This document shows positions 1 to 7,890 of a stretch of DNA of 64,000 nucleotides, piece by piece (position 1 is the stretch's first letter; the number at the start of each line of letters is the position of its first letter). Source of the stretch: Pelagovum pacificum. GTDB lineage: Bacteria > Pseudomonadota > Alphaproteobacteria > Rhodobacterales > Rhodobacteraceae. Below the pieces are notes generated by a model. The model saw only the letters and a list, made by a program, of their open reading frames with translations. It did no database searches and had not been told where the DNA came from. Where the stretch lies: contig NZ_CP065915.1 in the NCBI RefSeq assembly GCF_016134045.1, forward strand, positions 2,232,001-2,296,000, given 5' to 3'. The position numbers and the translations under genes are program-made.

Positions 1-1
1 G

Positions 2-100
2 GCCGGCGACCTCGGCAACAAGGCATCCGAGACCGAAATCCGCACCAAGATGGCCGAAAAACTCGCCGAGGCGAAGGCGCAGCTTCTGAAAGAGGTCTGA
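2..100 (+). CDS. C-terminal end of an unidentified protein (5' end outside window)
   Basis: An open frame enters from the left edge and ends at the TGA at 98-100. Only 32 residues are visible. They are rich in Ala, Lys and Glu and look like a terminal amphipathic helix (ending LLKEV). The codon use is GC-rich like the neighbours. The family cannot be named from this fragment. It converges on the iron permease gene downstream, with hairpins at 147-167 and 174-210 between the two stops. Confidence 0.5.
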   Translation, partial: AGDLGNKASETEIRTKMAEKLAEAKAQLLKEV

Positions 101-173
101 TCCGGCAGGACTGATCCAGCGGGGCGCCTTCAGCGCGCTGCCCTGAGCCCGCCCTTCCGGGGCGGGCGGCGTC

Positions 174-243
174 AGGGGGCTGTCTGCCCCCTCTTGGGCC
201 TGCGGCCCAATTCACCCCCGAGAATATTTGAGGCCCGAAGAAG
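174..243. repeat. Dispersed double-hairpin repeat, copy 1
   Basis: Two adjacent perfect hairpins: AGGGGGC (174-180) pairs with GCCCCCT (186-192), and TTGGGCC (194-200) pairs with GGCCCAA (204-210). They are followed by a conserved tail containing CACCCCCGAGAATATTTG and CCCGAAGAAGG. A near-identical copy lies at 21305-21374, and a shorter inverted copy at 30871-30922. This copy sits between the ends of two convergent genes and is preceded by another hairpin (147-167, 8-bp stem). Similar elements are widespread between genes in Rhodobacteraceae. A role as bidirectional terminator is inferred. Confidence 0.75.
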
Positions 244-248
244 GCCCG

Positions 249-1898
249 TCAGCGGTTCGCCCGGGCCATCAGCGTCACTGCGAGGAGGCCGACAGCGGTG
301 ATCATCAGCGCCGCCGGCGCCACTTCGGTGATCTTCTCGAGGCTGGCCTTGTCGTGGACCCGCGTCGCCAGCGTCTCGTAGTTGAAGGGGCGCAGCAGCA
401 GGGTGGCGGGCAGCTCCTTCACGCAATCGACGAACACCAGCAGCAGCGCCGAGCCGACCGAGGCGCGCACCAGCGGCATGTGCACCGCGCCGAGCGTGCC
501 GCCCGCCGTGCGGCCGAGCGAGCGCGCCGCCATCGGCAGGCTAGGAGAGATGCGCCCCATCGCGGCATCGGCGGTGCCCTGCGCGATCGCGAAGAACCGC
601 GCCACATAGGCGATGACGAGTGCCGTCGCCGTGCCGGTCAGAACCAGCCCAGGATCGGTGCCGGTCAGCGCCAGCCACTGATCCGCCGCCCAGTTGTCGA
701 GCCGGGCCAGCGGCACCAGGATGCCGAGCGCCAGCACCGCCCCCGGCGCAGCGTAGCCGATCGCCGTCACCGGCATCAGCAGCACCGGCAGGCGGCGACC
801 CGACAGCCGCACGCCATAGACCATGAAGAGCCCGCCCGCCACGCAGACCACCGCCGCGATGCCGCCCGTCGACAGCGTGTGCCAGAGCGCCCGCGCCAGC
901 CCCGGCGCGAGCCATTCCTGCGCGTTGAGCGCGTGGCTCGTGATGACCGCGACCGGCAGCACGAAGCCGATCAGCACCGGCAGCAGGCAGGCCGCCGTGG
1001 CAAGCCAGGCCCAGCCGCGCGACAGCGGCTCCGCCTCGATCGGGCGGCTCTGGCGGGCGGTTTGGAACACCCGGCTCTTGCGGCGGCTCAGCTTCTCGGC
1101 CAGCACCAGCAGCACGATCATCGACAGCGACAGCGTCGCGATCTGCGCCGCACCGCCGAGGTTGCCCGACTGCAGCCAGACCGAGAATATGCCGGTCGTC
1201 AGGGTCTGCACCGCGAAGTAATCGACGGTCCCGAAGTCGTTCACGGTCTCCATCATCACGACCGCCACACCCGCCGCCATGGCCGGACGCATCAGCGGCA
1301 GGCCGACCCGGAAGAACCGGCCGAGCGGCCCCGCGCCGAGCGCGCGCGCCACTTCGAACCCGTTGGCCGACTGCTCGCGCAGGGCAGCGCGGGACAGGAC
1401 GTATACGTAGGGAAACAGCGCCGCGCTCAGCACGACGATCGCCGCGCCACGGGTGCGGATGTCGGGGAACCAGTAGTCGCGCGCGCTTTCCCATCCCATC
1501 ATGCCGCGCAGGGCGGTCTGCACCGGGCCGGCATATTCGAGGAAATCGACCAGCGCATAGGCGCCGACATAGGCCGGCACCGCGAGCGGGGTGAGCAGCG
1601 CCCATTGCAGCCAGCGGCGGCCGGGGAAGCGGTACATCACCACGATCCACGCCGAGCCGGTGCCGACCGCCGCCGTCACCGCGCCGACCGCAAGCATCAG
1701 CACCGCCGTATTGCCGAGGTAGCGCGGCAGCGTGGTGGAGACGAGATGCGGCCAGATGTTCTCTTCGGGGTGCAGCGCGAACCAGAGCACCGCGACGATC
1801 GGCATCAGCACGAAGGCCGCGATCAGCCCGGCCCCGACGGACCACGGGTCGATGCGCAGGCGGCGGCGCTGCAATGGCTGACGAATTCCCTCGGACAT
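249..1898 (-). CDS. fbpB: Iron(III)-type ABC transporter permease
   Basis: The 549-residue polytopic inner-membrane protein is a fusion of two permease halves. Each half has about six predicted hydrophobic segments and an EAA-like loop: ARALGAG around residues 182-190 and a second copy, ARSLGRT, in the C-terminal half. This architecture and length are typical of FbpB/AfuB-type permeases for ferric iron or related anions. The likely partner ATPase gene lies at 4700-5785 on the same strand but is separated by four other genes, and no periplasmic binding-protein gene is seen here. The ATG at 1898 is clear. Substrate specificity is inferred from family only. Confidence 0.85.
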   Translation of the reverse strand: MSEGIRQPLQRRRLRIDPWSVGAGLIAAFVLMPIVAVLWFALHPEENIWPHLVSTTLPRYLGNTAVLMLAVGAVTAAVGTGSAWIVVMYRFPGRRWLQWALLTPLAVPAYVGAYALVDFLEYAGPVQTALRGMMGWESARDYWFPDIRTRGAAIVVLSAALFPYVYVLSRAALREQSANGFEVARALGAGPLGRFFRVGLPLMRPAMAAGVAVVMMETVNDFGTVDYFAVQTLTTGIFSVWLQSGNLGGAAQIATLSLSMIVLLVLAEKLSRRKSRVFQTARQSRPIEAEPLSRGWAWLATAACLLPVLIGFVLPVAVITSHALNAQEWLAPGLARALWHTLSTGGIAAVVCVAGGLFMVYGVRLSGRRLPVLLMPVTAIGYAAPGAVLALGILVPLARLDNWAADQWLALTGTDPGLVLTGTATALVIAYVARFFAIAQGTADAAMGRISPSLPMAARSLGRTAGGTLGAVHMPLVRASVGSALLLVFVDCVKELPATLLLRPFNYETLATRVHDKASLEKITEVAPAALMITAVGLLAVTLMARANR

Positions 1899-1979
1899 GG
1901 ACAGCCGTTAGCCGAAAGCGGTTTGCGTGTCCACCGAACGCCCCCTACAGTCCGGGACAGGTTAAAGGGTTCTGACGCA

Positions 1980-2855
1980 ATGGAGATCGTCTATCACATC
2001 GGGGCCAATTGCACGGATGGCGAACGCCTTCTGAAGTCGCTGTTGAAGAACTCGGACGTCTTCGCCGAACAGGGCATCCGCGTCCCCGGCCCCGGCAAGT
2101 ACCGCCGCCTGCTGCGCGAGACGGTGCAGAACCTCGACGGGCGCGAACCCGGGCCCGACAGCCGCGATATCCTGATCGACGCGATCCTCGACGACGAGAG
2201 CGCCGGCCGCCTCGTGCTGAGCCATGCGGAGTTCATCTGCGTCTCCAACCGGGTCTTCGAGAACGGCAAGTTCTACGACCTCGCCGAGTTCAAGATCGGC
2301 TCGCTTGCGAACCTCTTTCCCGAGGACGACATCGAGCTGTTCCTCGGCCTGCGCAATCCGGCGACCTTCATCCCCGCCGCCTTCGCCGAGTCGAAGAGCG
2401 ACTCTCTCGACCAGTACCTGCACGGCATGGACCCCTACGATGTCCGCTGGTCCGACGTGATCGAGCGCATCCAGATCGCCGCGCCGAATGCCTCGATCAT
2501 CGTCTGGTGCAACGAGGATACGCCGCTGATCTGGTCGCAGCTGATCCGCGAGATCTCGGGCGTCGATCCGCTGACCCGGATCTCCGGCGGGTTCGACCTG
2601 CTGAACGCGATCATGAGCCCCGAGGGGATGCGCCGCTTTCTCGCCTACATCAAGACGCACCCGCCGCAGACCGAGGTGCAGAAGCGCCGGATCATCGCCG
2701 CGTTCCTCGACAAGTATGCCATCGAGGAAGAGATCGAGCAGGAAGTCGACCTTCCCGGCTGGACCGACGAGATGGTCGACGATCTGACCGAGGCCTACGA
2801 GGAAGACGTCTACGAGATCGAGCGCATGCCGGGCGTCACCTTCATCTCGCCATGA
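1980..2855 (+). CDS. Degenerate sulfotransferase-like protein of unknown function
   Basis: A 291-residue soluble protein that starts at the ATG at 1980; the open frame upstream of it is only antisense to fbpB. The N-terminus (YHIGANCTDGERLL) resembles the P-loop strand of PAPS-dependent sulfotransferases (HIG..KTGT) but lacks the Lys and the TGT. The C-terminus is acidic. The family seems common in Rhodobacteraceae, with no assigned function that I can recall. It lies 24 bp before a methyltransferase gene on the same strand, so the two are probably co-transcribed. Catalytic activity as a sulfotransferase looks unlikely from the missing motif. Confidence 0.8.
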   Translation: MEIVYHIGANCTDGERLLKSLLKNSDVFAEQGIRVPGPGKYRRLLRETVQNLDGREPGPDSRDILIDAILDDESAGRLVLSHAEFICVSNRVFENGKFYDLAEFKIGSLANLFPEDDIELFLGLRNPATFIPAAFAESKSDSLDQYLHGMDPYDVRWSDVIERIQIAAPNASIIVWCNEDTPLIWSQLIREISGVDPLTRISGGFDLLNAIMSPEGMRRFLAYIKTHPPQTEVQKRRIIAAFLDKYAIEEEIEQEVDLPGWTDEMVDDLTEAYEEDVYEIERMPGVTFISP

Positions 2856-2879
2856 GGCACGCGACATGAGCAGCTTGCG

Positions 2880-4052
2880 GTGAGCGACCAGGTCCGGTCG
2901 CAGTACGAGGCCTTCCCTTACCCCGAACGCGACCCCGCGGACGAGGCGAAGCGGCTCGTCACCGGCTCACCCTCCGATCCGCTGGAGATCGACCACTACC
3001 TCTTCGGCGGGCGGCGCGACTGGTCGCGGCCCTTCCATGCGCTGGTCGCGGGGGGCGGCACGGGCGACGGGCTGATCCAGTTGGCGCAGAAACTGGCCTG
3101 GGCCGGTGTGGAGGCGGAGATCACCTACATCGACCTGTCCGAGGCGTCGCGGCGGGTGGCGGAGGCGCGCGCCGAAGCGCGGCAGCTGTCCGGTATCCGC
3201 TTCCTGTCCGGGTCCTTGCTGGACGCGGCGACACTCGGGGCGTTTGACTACATCGACTGCTGCGGCGTCCTGCATCACCTTCCCGATCCGGCGGCCGGCT
3301 TTGCCGCGCTGCGCGCCGCGCTCGCGCCGGGCGGCGGCATCGGCTTCATGGTCTACGCGCCGCTCGGGCGGAGCGGGGTCTACCCGCTTCAGGCGGCCTT
3401 CAACCGACTGTTCGGACACCTGTCCGAAACCGAGCGTCTGTCCGAAGCGAAGGCCCTGCTGGCGCGGCTGCCCGCGGGCCATCCCTTCCTGCGCAACCCG
3501 AACCTCGGCGATCACCGGCGGGGGGATGCGGGATTCTACGACCTGCTGCTGCACGGACAGGACCGGGCCTTCCGCGTGATGGAGCTGTCGGAAACGTTGA
3601 CGGCGGCCGGTCTGGCGCTGGCCTCCTTCATTCCCGCGCGGCTCTACGATCCGGGGCGGTTCGGCGTCGGCGCGGGGCTGTCTCCGTGGGAGGCGATGGC
3701 GACGGCGGAGCAGCTCGACGGGACGATCAAGGTCCATATCGGCTATGCCGTCCCCGAGGCGGAGGCACGCGCCCTGCCCGTCCCGGAGGATGACCTCGTC
3801 CCGCACCTCGCCGGACCGGCGGCGCGGATCGCGCGGGAGATCGCGACGAAAGGACGGCTGTCGTTCAGAAGTGCCGGTCACCCGGCGGAGATCGAACTGG
3901 CGTCGGAAACCGCACGGCTGATCGAGAAGATCGACGGGCGCTCCACCGTGGGGCACATCGCCGGAGCGGGGTCGGAGGGATGGCGGCAGGTCCACGACGC
4001 CTTCACCGGCTGGAACCTGCTGCGCTATTCCTCGCTTCCGCCGCGGGGCTGA
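2880..4052 (+). CDS. Class I SAM-dependent methyltransferase
   Basis: A 390-residue protein with a GTG start at 2880. The ATG just upstream (2871) is followed at once by a stop in its own frame. Residues about 50-200 form a Rossmann methyltransferase core: glycine-rich motif I (AGGGTGDG, around 57-64), an acidic strand end (YIDLS) and a motif IV-like stretch ending LHHLPDP. The remaining C-terminal 180 residues are an additional domain I do not recognise. The substrate is unknown. The gene follows the sulfotransferase-like gene and converges on gapR. A hairpin with a CGGGGC/GCCCCG stem spans its stop codon and could end transcription. Confidence 0.8.
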   Translation: MSDQVRSQYEAFPYPERDPADEAKRLVTGSPSDPLEIDHYLFGGRRDWSRPFHALVAGGGTGDGLIQLAQKLAWAGVEAEITYIDLSEASRRVAEARAEARQLSGIRFLSGSLLDAATLGAFDYIDCCGVLHHLPDPAAGFAALRAALAPGGGIGFMVYAPLGRSGVYPLQAAFNRLFGHLSETERLSEAKALLARLPAGHPFLRNPNLGDHRRGDAGFYDLLLHGQDRAFRVMELSETLTAAGLALASFIPARLYDPGRFGVGAGLSPWEAMATAEQLDGTIKVHIGYAVPEAEARALPVPEDDLVPHLAGPAARIAREIATKGRLSFRSAGHPAEIELASETARLIEKIDGRSTVGHIAGAGSEGWRQVHDAFTGWNLLRYSSLPPRG

Positions 4053-4064
4053 CGCCCCGGCGGA

Positions 4065-4343
4065 TCAGCCCATGCCGAGCGCGGACTTGTACATGTCGAG
4101 AACCGCTTCTTCCTCGGCTATGTCGTCGGGCTCGCGCTTGCGCAGCGCGATGACCTTGCGCATCACCTTGGTGTCGTAGCCGCGGCCCTTTGCCTCTGCC
4201 ATGACCTCTTTCTGCTGGTCGGCGATGTCCTTCTTCTCGGCCTCGAGCCGCTCGAACCGCTCGATGAACTGGCGCAGCTCGTCGGCCGTGACGCGATAGC
4301 TGTCGGGAGTGGCGTTGTCGTCGACGACGGAGGTATCGGACAT
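4065..4343 (-). CDS. gapR: GapR-family nucleoid protein (DUF2312)
   Basis: The 92-residue protein matches the DUF2312/GapR family throughout: an N-terminal coiled-coil helix (FIERFERLEAEKKDI), a central AKGRGYD segment, then the basic KVIALRKRE helix. GapR in Caulobacter is an essential DNA-binding protein that encircles AT-rich, overtwisted DNA and assists replication and topoisomerases. The family is nearly universal in alphaproteobacteria, and the length here is normal. It stands alone on the minus strand between a methyltransferase and a small membrane protein. Confidence 0.92.
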   Translation of the reverse strand: MSDTSVVDDNATPDSYRVTADELRQFIERFERLEAEKKDIADQQKEVMAEAKGRGYDTKVMRKVIALRKREPDDIAEEEAVLDMYKSALGMG

Positions 4344-4472
4344 GTGTCTGCTCTGCTCTCTTGGGCTGATGGGGTGTCTTGCTAGCGTCCCCCGGGTCCT
4401 CTCGCAAGGCCCGCCATTGCACGATGGGCGACCCTGCGCTAGGGGCCATCCGACAGGATACGGGGAACTCTG

Positions 4473-4685
4473 ATGGACTGGCTCATCTGGATCGGCGCGG
4501 TGATCTCGGCGCTCGGCATCGCGGGGATCGGCGTCAGCATCGTGATGGTGGCCCGCGCCCGGCGCTCCACCACCGACGATGCGGAACTCAGGGCGAAGAT
4601 CCAGGGTATCCTGCCGCTGAACCTCGGCGCGCTGTTTCTGTCCGTTATCGGACTGATGTGCGTGATCGTCGGGATCATCCTCTGA
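4473..4685 (+). CDS. Small two-helix membrane protein
   Basis: A 70-residue protein with two hydrophobic segments (about residues 4-27 and 48-69) separated by a basic, polar loop containing RARRSTTDD and a short amphipathic stretch. The shape suggests a small inner-membrane protein. It is flanked by gapR (divergent) and the fbpC ATPase gene (convergent, 14 bp between the stops). No enzymatic motif is visible and I cannot assign a function. The hydrophobic pattern and codon use support it being real. Confidence 0.75.
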   Translation: MDWLIWIGAVISALGIAGIGVSIVMVARARRSTTDDAELRAKIQGILPLNLGALFLSVIGLMCVIVGIIL

Positions 4686-4699
4686 CGGATGCCTGTCCG

Positions 4700-5785
4700 C
4701 TAATGGACGCCTGACGGGAAGACGAAGCAGCGGTCGCGGCGCACCATCAGCCAGAGCGGCATGCCCGGGCGCGGCAGGAAGACCGACGGCACCTGCGCCT
4801 TCAGCACCGATCCGTCGAAATCCATGCGGAATTCCACGAGGCTTTCGGCCCCCATGAAGCGGGCCCGGGTGACCACGCCGCGCGCGGCGTTGCCCTGCTC
4901 GGGCGTCGGGTTCGGGCCACGGCCGGCGCGGTCGAAGTCGATCCGCACGTGCTGTGGCCGGAAGACGATGTCGACTTCCGTTCCGTCAGCCAGTCCGGGG
5001 GCGAGGAAAGCGCCAAAGGGCGTTTCCGTCAGAGCGCCGCGAACGGTGCCCTTCACGACGTTGACGTCAGAGAAAAACGCCGCCGCTTCAAGGTCGTGCG
5101 GGGCGTTGTAGATGTTGTAGGGCGCGCCGCGCTGGACGATCCGGCCGTCGCGCATCAGTGCGATCTCGTCAGCCATGCGCATCGCCTCGGCGGGTTCGTG
5201 GGTCACCAGCAGGACGGCGGCCCCCTCTTCCTTGAGGAGGTCGAGCGTCTCGTCCCGGATGCCGTCGCGCAGGCGGTCGTCGAGGCCGGAGAAGGGTTCG
5301 TCCATCAGCATGACGCGCGGCTTGGGCGCCAGCGCGCGGGCGAGCGCGACGCGCTGCTGCTCGCCACCCGACAGCTCGTGGGGGAAGGCTTTCTCATAGC
5401 GCCCCATGCCGACCCGGTCGAGCATGGCGCGGACGCGGGCCCGGATCTCGGCCTTGGGCCCGGAGAGGCCGAAGGCGACGTTGCGCGCGACGTCGAGATG
5501 CGGAAACAGCGCGAAATCCTGGAACATCAGACCGATGGAGCGCGATTCCGGCGGCACGCGGCTGGTGTCGTCGCACACCGTGCGGCCATCGACCGAGATC
5601 GATCCCGCATCCGGCGTATCGACCCCGGCGATCAGGCGCAGAGTCGTCGACTTGCCGCAGCCCGATGGCCCCAGCAGGCAGGTTACCTGCCCCGGCATCA
5701 CCGAGAGCGAGACGTCTTCCACGACCGTGCGGCCGCCGAAACGGCGGGTCAGGTTGGTGATTTCCAGGCGGGGCGTCTCTGGCAC
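4700..5785 (-). CDS. fbpC: Iron(III)-type ABC transporter ATP-binding protein
   Basis: The 361-residue ABC ATPase has a Walker A motif (GPSGCGKST, residues 39-47), a Q-loop (FQDFALFP), the LSGGEQQR signature, a Walker B motif (LMDEP) and the switch His (LVTHE). The C-terminal 120 residues form a TOBE-like domain, as in FbpC/PotA/CysA-type importers. It is the probable partner of the permease at 249-1898, which lies four genes away on the same strand. The start is a GTG at 5785 with no strong ribosome-binding site. Iron specificity is inferred from the pairing with an FbpB-type permease. Confidence 0.82.
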   Translation of the reverse strand: MPETPRLEITNLTRRFGGRTVVEDVSLSVMPGQVTCLLGPSGCGKSTTLRLIAGVDTPDAGSISVDGRTVCDDTSRVPPESRSIGLMFQDFALFPHLDVARNVAFGLSGPKAEIRARVRAMLDRVGMGRYEKAFPHELSGGEQQRVALARALAPKPRVMLMDEPFSGLDDRLRDGIRDETLDLLKEEGAAVLLVTHEPAEAMRMADEIALMRDGRIVQRGAPYNIYNAPHDLEAAAFFSDVNVVKGTVRGALTETPFGAFLAPGLADGTEVDIVFRPQHVRIDFDRAGRGPNPTPEQGNAARGVVTRARFMGAESLVEFRMDFDGSVLKAQVPSVFLPRPGMPLWLMVRRDRCFVFPSGVH

Positions 5786-5845
5786 TCGGGTATGTCCGAC
5801 GAATTCTCTCGGGCTTCGGGGCCGAATACAGAAGCCGCCGGAGGT

Positions 5846-6958
5846 CTACAAGGTCAGCGTGAGGATGGCCGTGCCGAGCTCTCGCCCGTTGACGAGGATG
5901 CGCAGACGCTGCGCGCCGGGACAGAGCGTGAAGGTCGTCGCACCGCCCTTGAAACGGTGCCGCTTGGCGAGGCGCCTGGGTTTTCCGGGCTGAAGACTGG
6001 TTTGTATCAGTTTGAAATGCCGGGGAGATACGCGGCCCGACGGTGTCAGGAAGTCGAACTTGTAGTCGACGATCACCGGCTCCTCGCCCGTCGCGGTCAA
6101 GGTGAAAGCGATCTCTGCAGTCTCGCCGATCCGCACCTCCTCTGGCGTGAGGGTGAGGTCCGAAAGCGTCACGTCAGCGTCAGTGCGGTAGCCGAGCAGA
6201 GCAATCGCGCCGGGATGACCTGCCTTCACCAGTCCGCGCAACGCGTGGGCGGTCATCCAGCGCAGCTCCGCCTGATCCTGACGGCCCTCGGCGGCCCAAT
6301 CGGACAGGCGTCCGATAACGGACTCCGGGTGACGGCGGGTGATGTCGTTCAGGTGGTTGGCCACCGAGCGGGTCACGTAGCGCGTCGGGTCGGCATGGAG
6401 CCGGTCGAGCAGCGGAAGCGGGCGCAGAGGATCAATGTCGATCTTGCTCCCCCACGGCAAACGGGGCCGCGTGCCTTCACTGACGAGGCGACGGACATGG
6501 TAGTTCGGATGCGACGCCCATGTTTCCATGCGCGAAAGCGTCTCTTCCGGCCACCTGTTCAGAAACGGACGGATGGCGAATTCCATGCTGAAGCGCTGTG
6601 TCACCTCTTCCAGCAGGTCGAGCGCGAGGTCGGGATGCTGCATCCCGTGACGCTCGATCAGGACGCCGAAGGGGGCGTGGATGAATTCGCCGAAGTCGTC
6701 GTCCGTCCGGGTCGGGTCGAGCGGCGGAGGCAGGGCGTCGCGGATACGCTCCGCCATCGCGGGGAAGTCCTGCGGCAGCCGCACCTCCAGCCCGTCCGCA
6801 AGGCGGGCGATCCGCTGCTTGAGCTGGAGGTCGGGGAAATCCGCGACGGTTTCGCGGACGAAGCCCTCGCTGTCGAACGCGGGTCCGAAAAGCGACGCCA
6901 GCCTCCGGACACGTGTCTCGTTGAACAAATGGTCGCGGAGGCTGAACGGTTCGGCCAT
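5846..6958 (-). CDS. AlkC-type DNA alkylation repair glycosylase with Ig-like tail
   Basis: The 370-residue protein has a HEAT-like helical repeat region (about residues 1-260) with AlkC landmarks, including SHPNYHVRRLVSEG and a following LPWG. The C-terminal part (about 265-370) is beta-rich and resembles the immunoglobulin-like domain of one AlkC subgroup. AlkC/AlkD enzymes remove bulky or cationic N-alkylated bases without flipping them out. The start overlaps the stop of the SDR gene upstream by one base (TGATG), so the two are translationally coupled. Confidence 0.85.
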   Translation of the reverse strand: MAEPFSLRDHLFNETRVRRLASLFGPAFDSEGFVRETVADFPDLQLKQRIARLADGLEVRLPQDFPAMAERIRDALPPPLDPTRTDDDFGEFIHAPFGVLIERHGMQHPDLALDLLEEVTQRFSMEFAIRPFLNRWPEETLSRMETWASHPNYHVRRLVSEGTRPRLPWGSKIDIDPLRPLPLLDRLHADPTRYVTRSVANHLNDITRRHPESVIGRLSDWAAEGRQDQAELRWMTAHALRGLVKAGHPGAIALLGYRTDADVTLSDLTLTPEEVRIGETAEIAFTLTATGEEPVIVDYKFDFLTPSGRVSPRHFKLIQTSLQPGKPRRLAKRHRFKGGATTFTLCPGAQRLRILVNGRELGTAILTLTL

Positions 6959-7737
6959 CAGATCGTCGCGAGCGTCGCGCCGCCGTCGAGCAGGAGGTTC
7001 TGGCCCACGATGAACTTCGCCTGGTCCGAGCAGAGGAAGGCGCAGGCCGCGCCGAAGTCGAGCGGATCGCCGTAGGTGCGCGTCGGGATCGTGGCCTGCC
7101 GCTTCTCGCGCGCCTCGTCCATCGAGATCGACTGCGATTCCGAGACCGCGGTGTCGAGGCTGACGGCGCGGTCGGTGGCATGGATGCCGGGGAGCAGGTT
7201 GTTGATGGTGACACCTTTCTCGGCCACCTGCCGCGACGTGCCGGCAACGTAGCCGGTGAGGCCCGTGCGGGCCGCGTTCGACAGGCCGAGTTGCGCGATC
7301 GGGGCCTTCACCGATTGCGAGGTGATATTGACCACCCTGCCCCAGCCGCGCTCCATCATCGCCGGCAGGCAGGCCTTCATCAGCGCGATCGGCGTCAGCA
7401 TGTTGGAATCGAGCGCCTTGATGAAGTCCTCGCGGTCCCAGTCGGACCAGACACCGGGGGGCGGGCCGCCGGCGTTGGTGACGAGGATGTCGGGTGAGTC
7501 GGCGGCCTTCAGCACCTCGGACTGCCCCTCCGCCGTGGTGACGTCGGTCGCCACGGTGACGACGTTGACGCCGAACGTGTTGCGGATCTCCTCCGCCGTC
7601 GCCTCGAGCGCCTCGGCGCCCCGGGCGTTCAGCACGAGGTCGACGCCGGCTTCGGCCAGCGCGAAGGCGCAGCCACGGCCGAGTCCCTTGGACGAGGCGC
7701 AGACCAGTGCGCGCTTACCGCGAATTCCGTAATCCAT
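6958..7737 (-). CDS. SDR-family oxidoreductase with altered catalytic residues
   Basis: A 259-residue Rossmann short-chain dehydrogenase/reductase. It keeps the N-terminal cofactor motif (CASSKGLGRG, about residues 13-22), the NAGG strand, the NIT-S serine segment and the C-terminal LLLDGGA. Where the family has Tyr-x-x-x-Lys, it reads Ser-Asn-Ala-Ala-Arg, so both main catalytic residues appear substituted. Such SxxxR members form a recurring subgroup of unclear chemistry. I chose the ATG at 7737 (MDYGIRGK), which starts just before the first beta strand; frames further upstream add no conserved sequence. The alkC-like gene is coupled downstream. Confidence 0.85.
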   Translation of the reverse strand: MDYGIRGKRALVCASSKGLGRGCAFALAEAGVDLVLNARGAEALEATAEEIRNTFGVNVVTVATDVTTAEGQSEVLKAADSPDILVTNAGGPPPGVWSDWDREDFIKALDSNMLTPIALMKACLPAMMERGWGRVVNITSQSVKAPIAQLGLSNAARTGLTGYVAGTSRQVAEKGVTINNLLPGIHATDRAVSLDTAVSESQSISMDEAREKRQATIPTRTYGDPLDFGAACAFLCSDQAKFIVGQNLLLDGGATLATI

Positions 7738-7890
7738 CGAATGTCTCCTTCTTTGTCCCGCACCGTTAGGCACTTGTCAGGCGTCCTGTGCAACAATGCG
7801 AGAGGCTTCTCCAGATCGTTGACCAAGTATCGCCGCAATTCTACGGTACCTGATGGTTGACCAATCCCTCGCTATCCGTCGAACGGACCA

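Noticed and set aside
228..1979. Long plus-strand open frame opposite fbpB, running in frame into the gene at 1980
   Set aside because: Its translation is Arg/His/Gln-rich and lacks motifs, typical of an antisense shadow in GC-rich DNA; fbpB on the other strand has clear membrane segments. Only 1980-2855 is kept.
4949..7075. Long plus-strand frame opposite fbpC and the AlkC gene
   Set aside because: Antisense shadow: no family motif, unusual composition, and both real genes on the minus strand have complete motifs.
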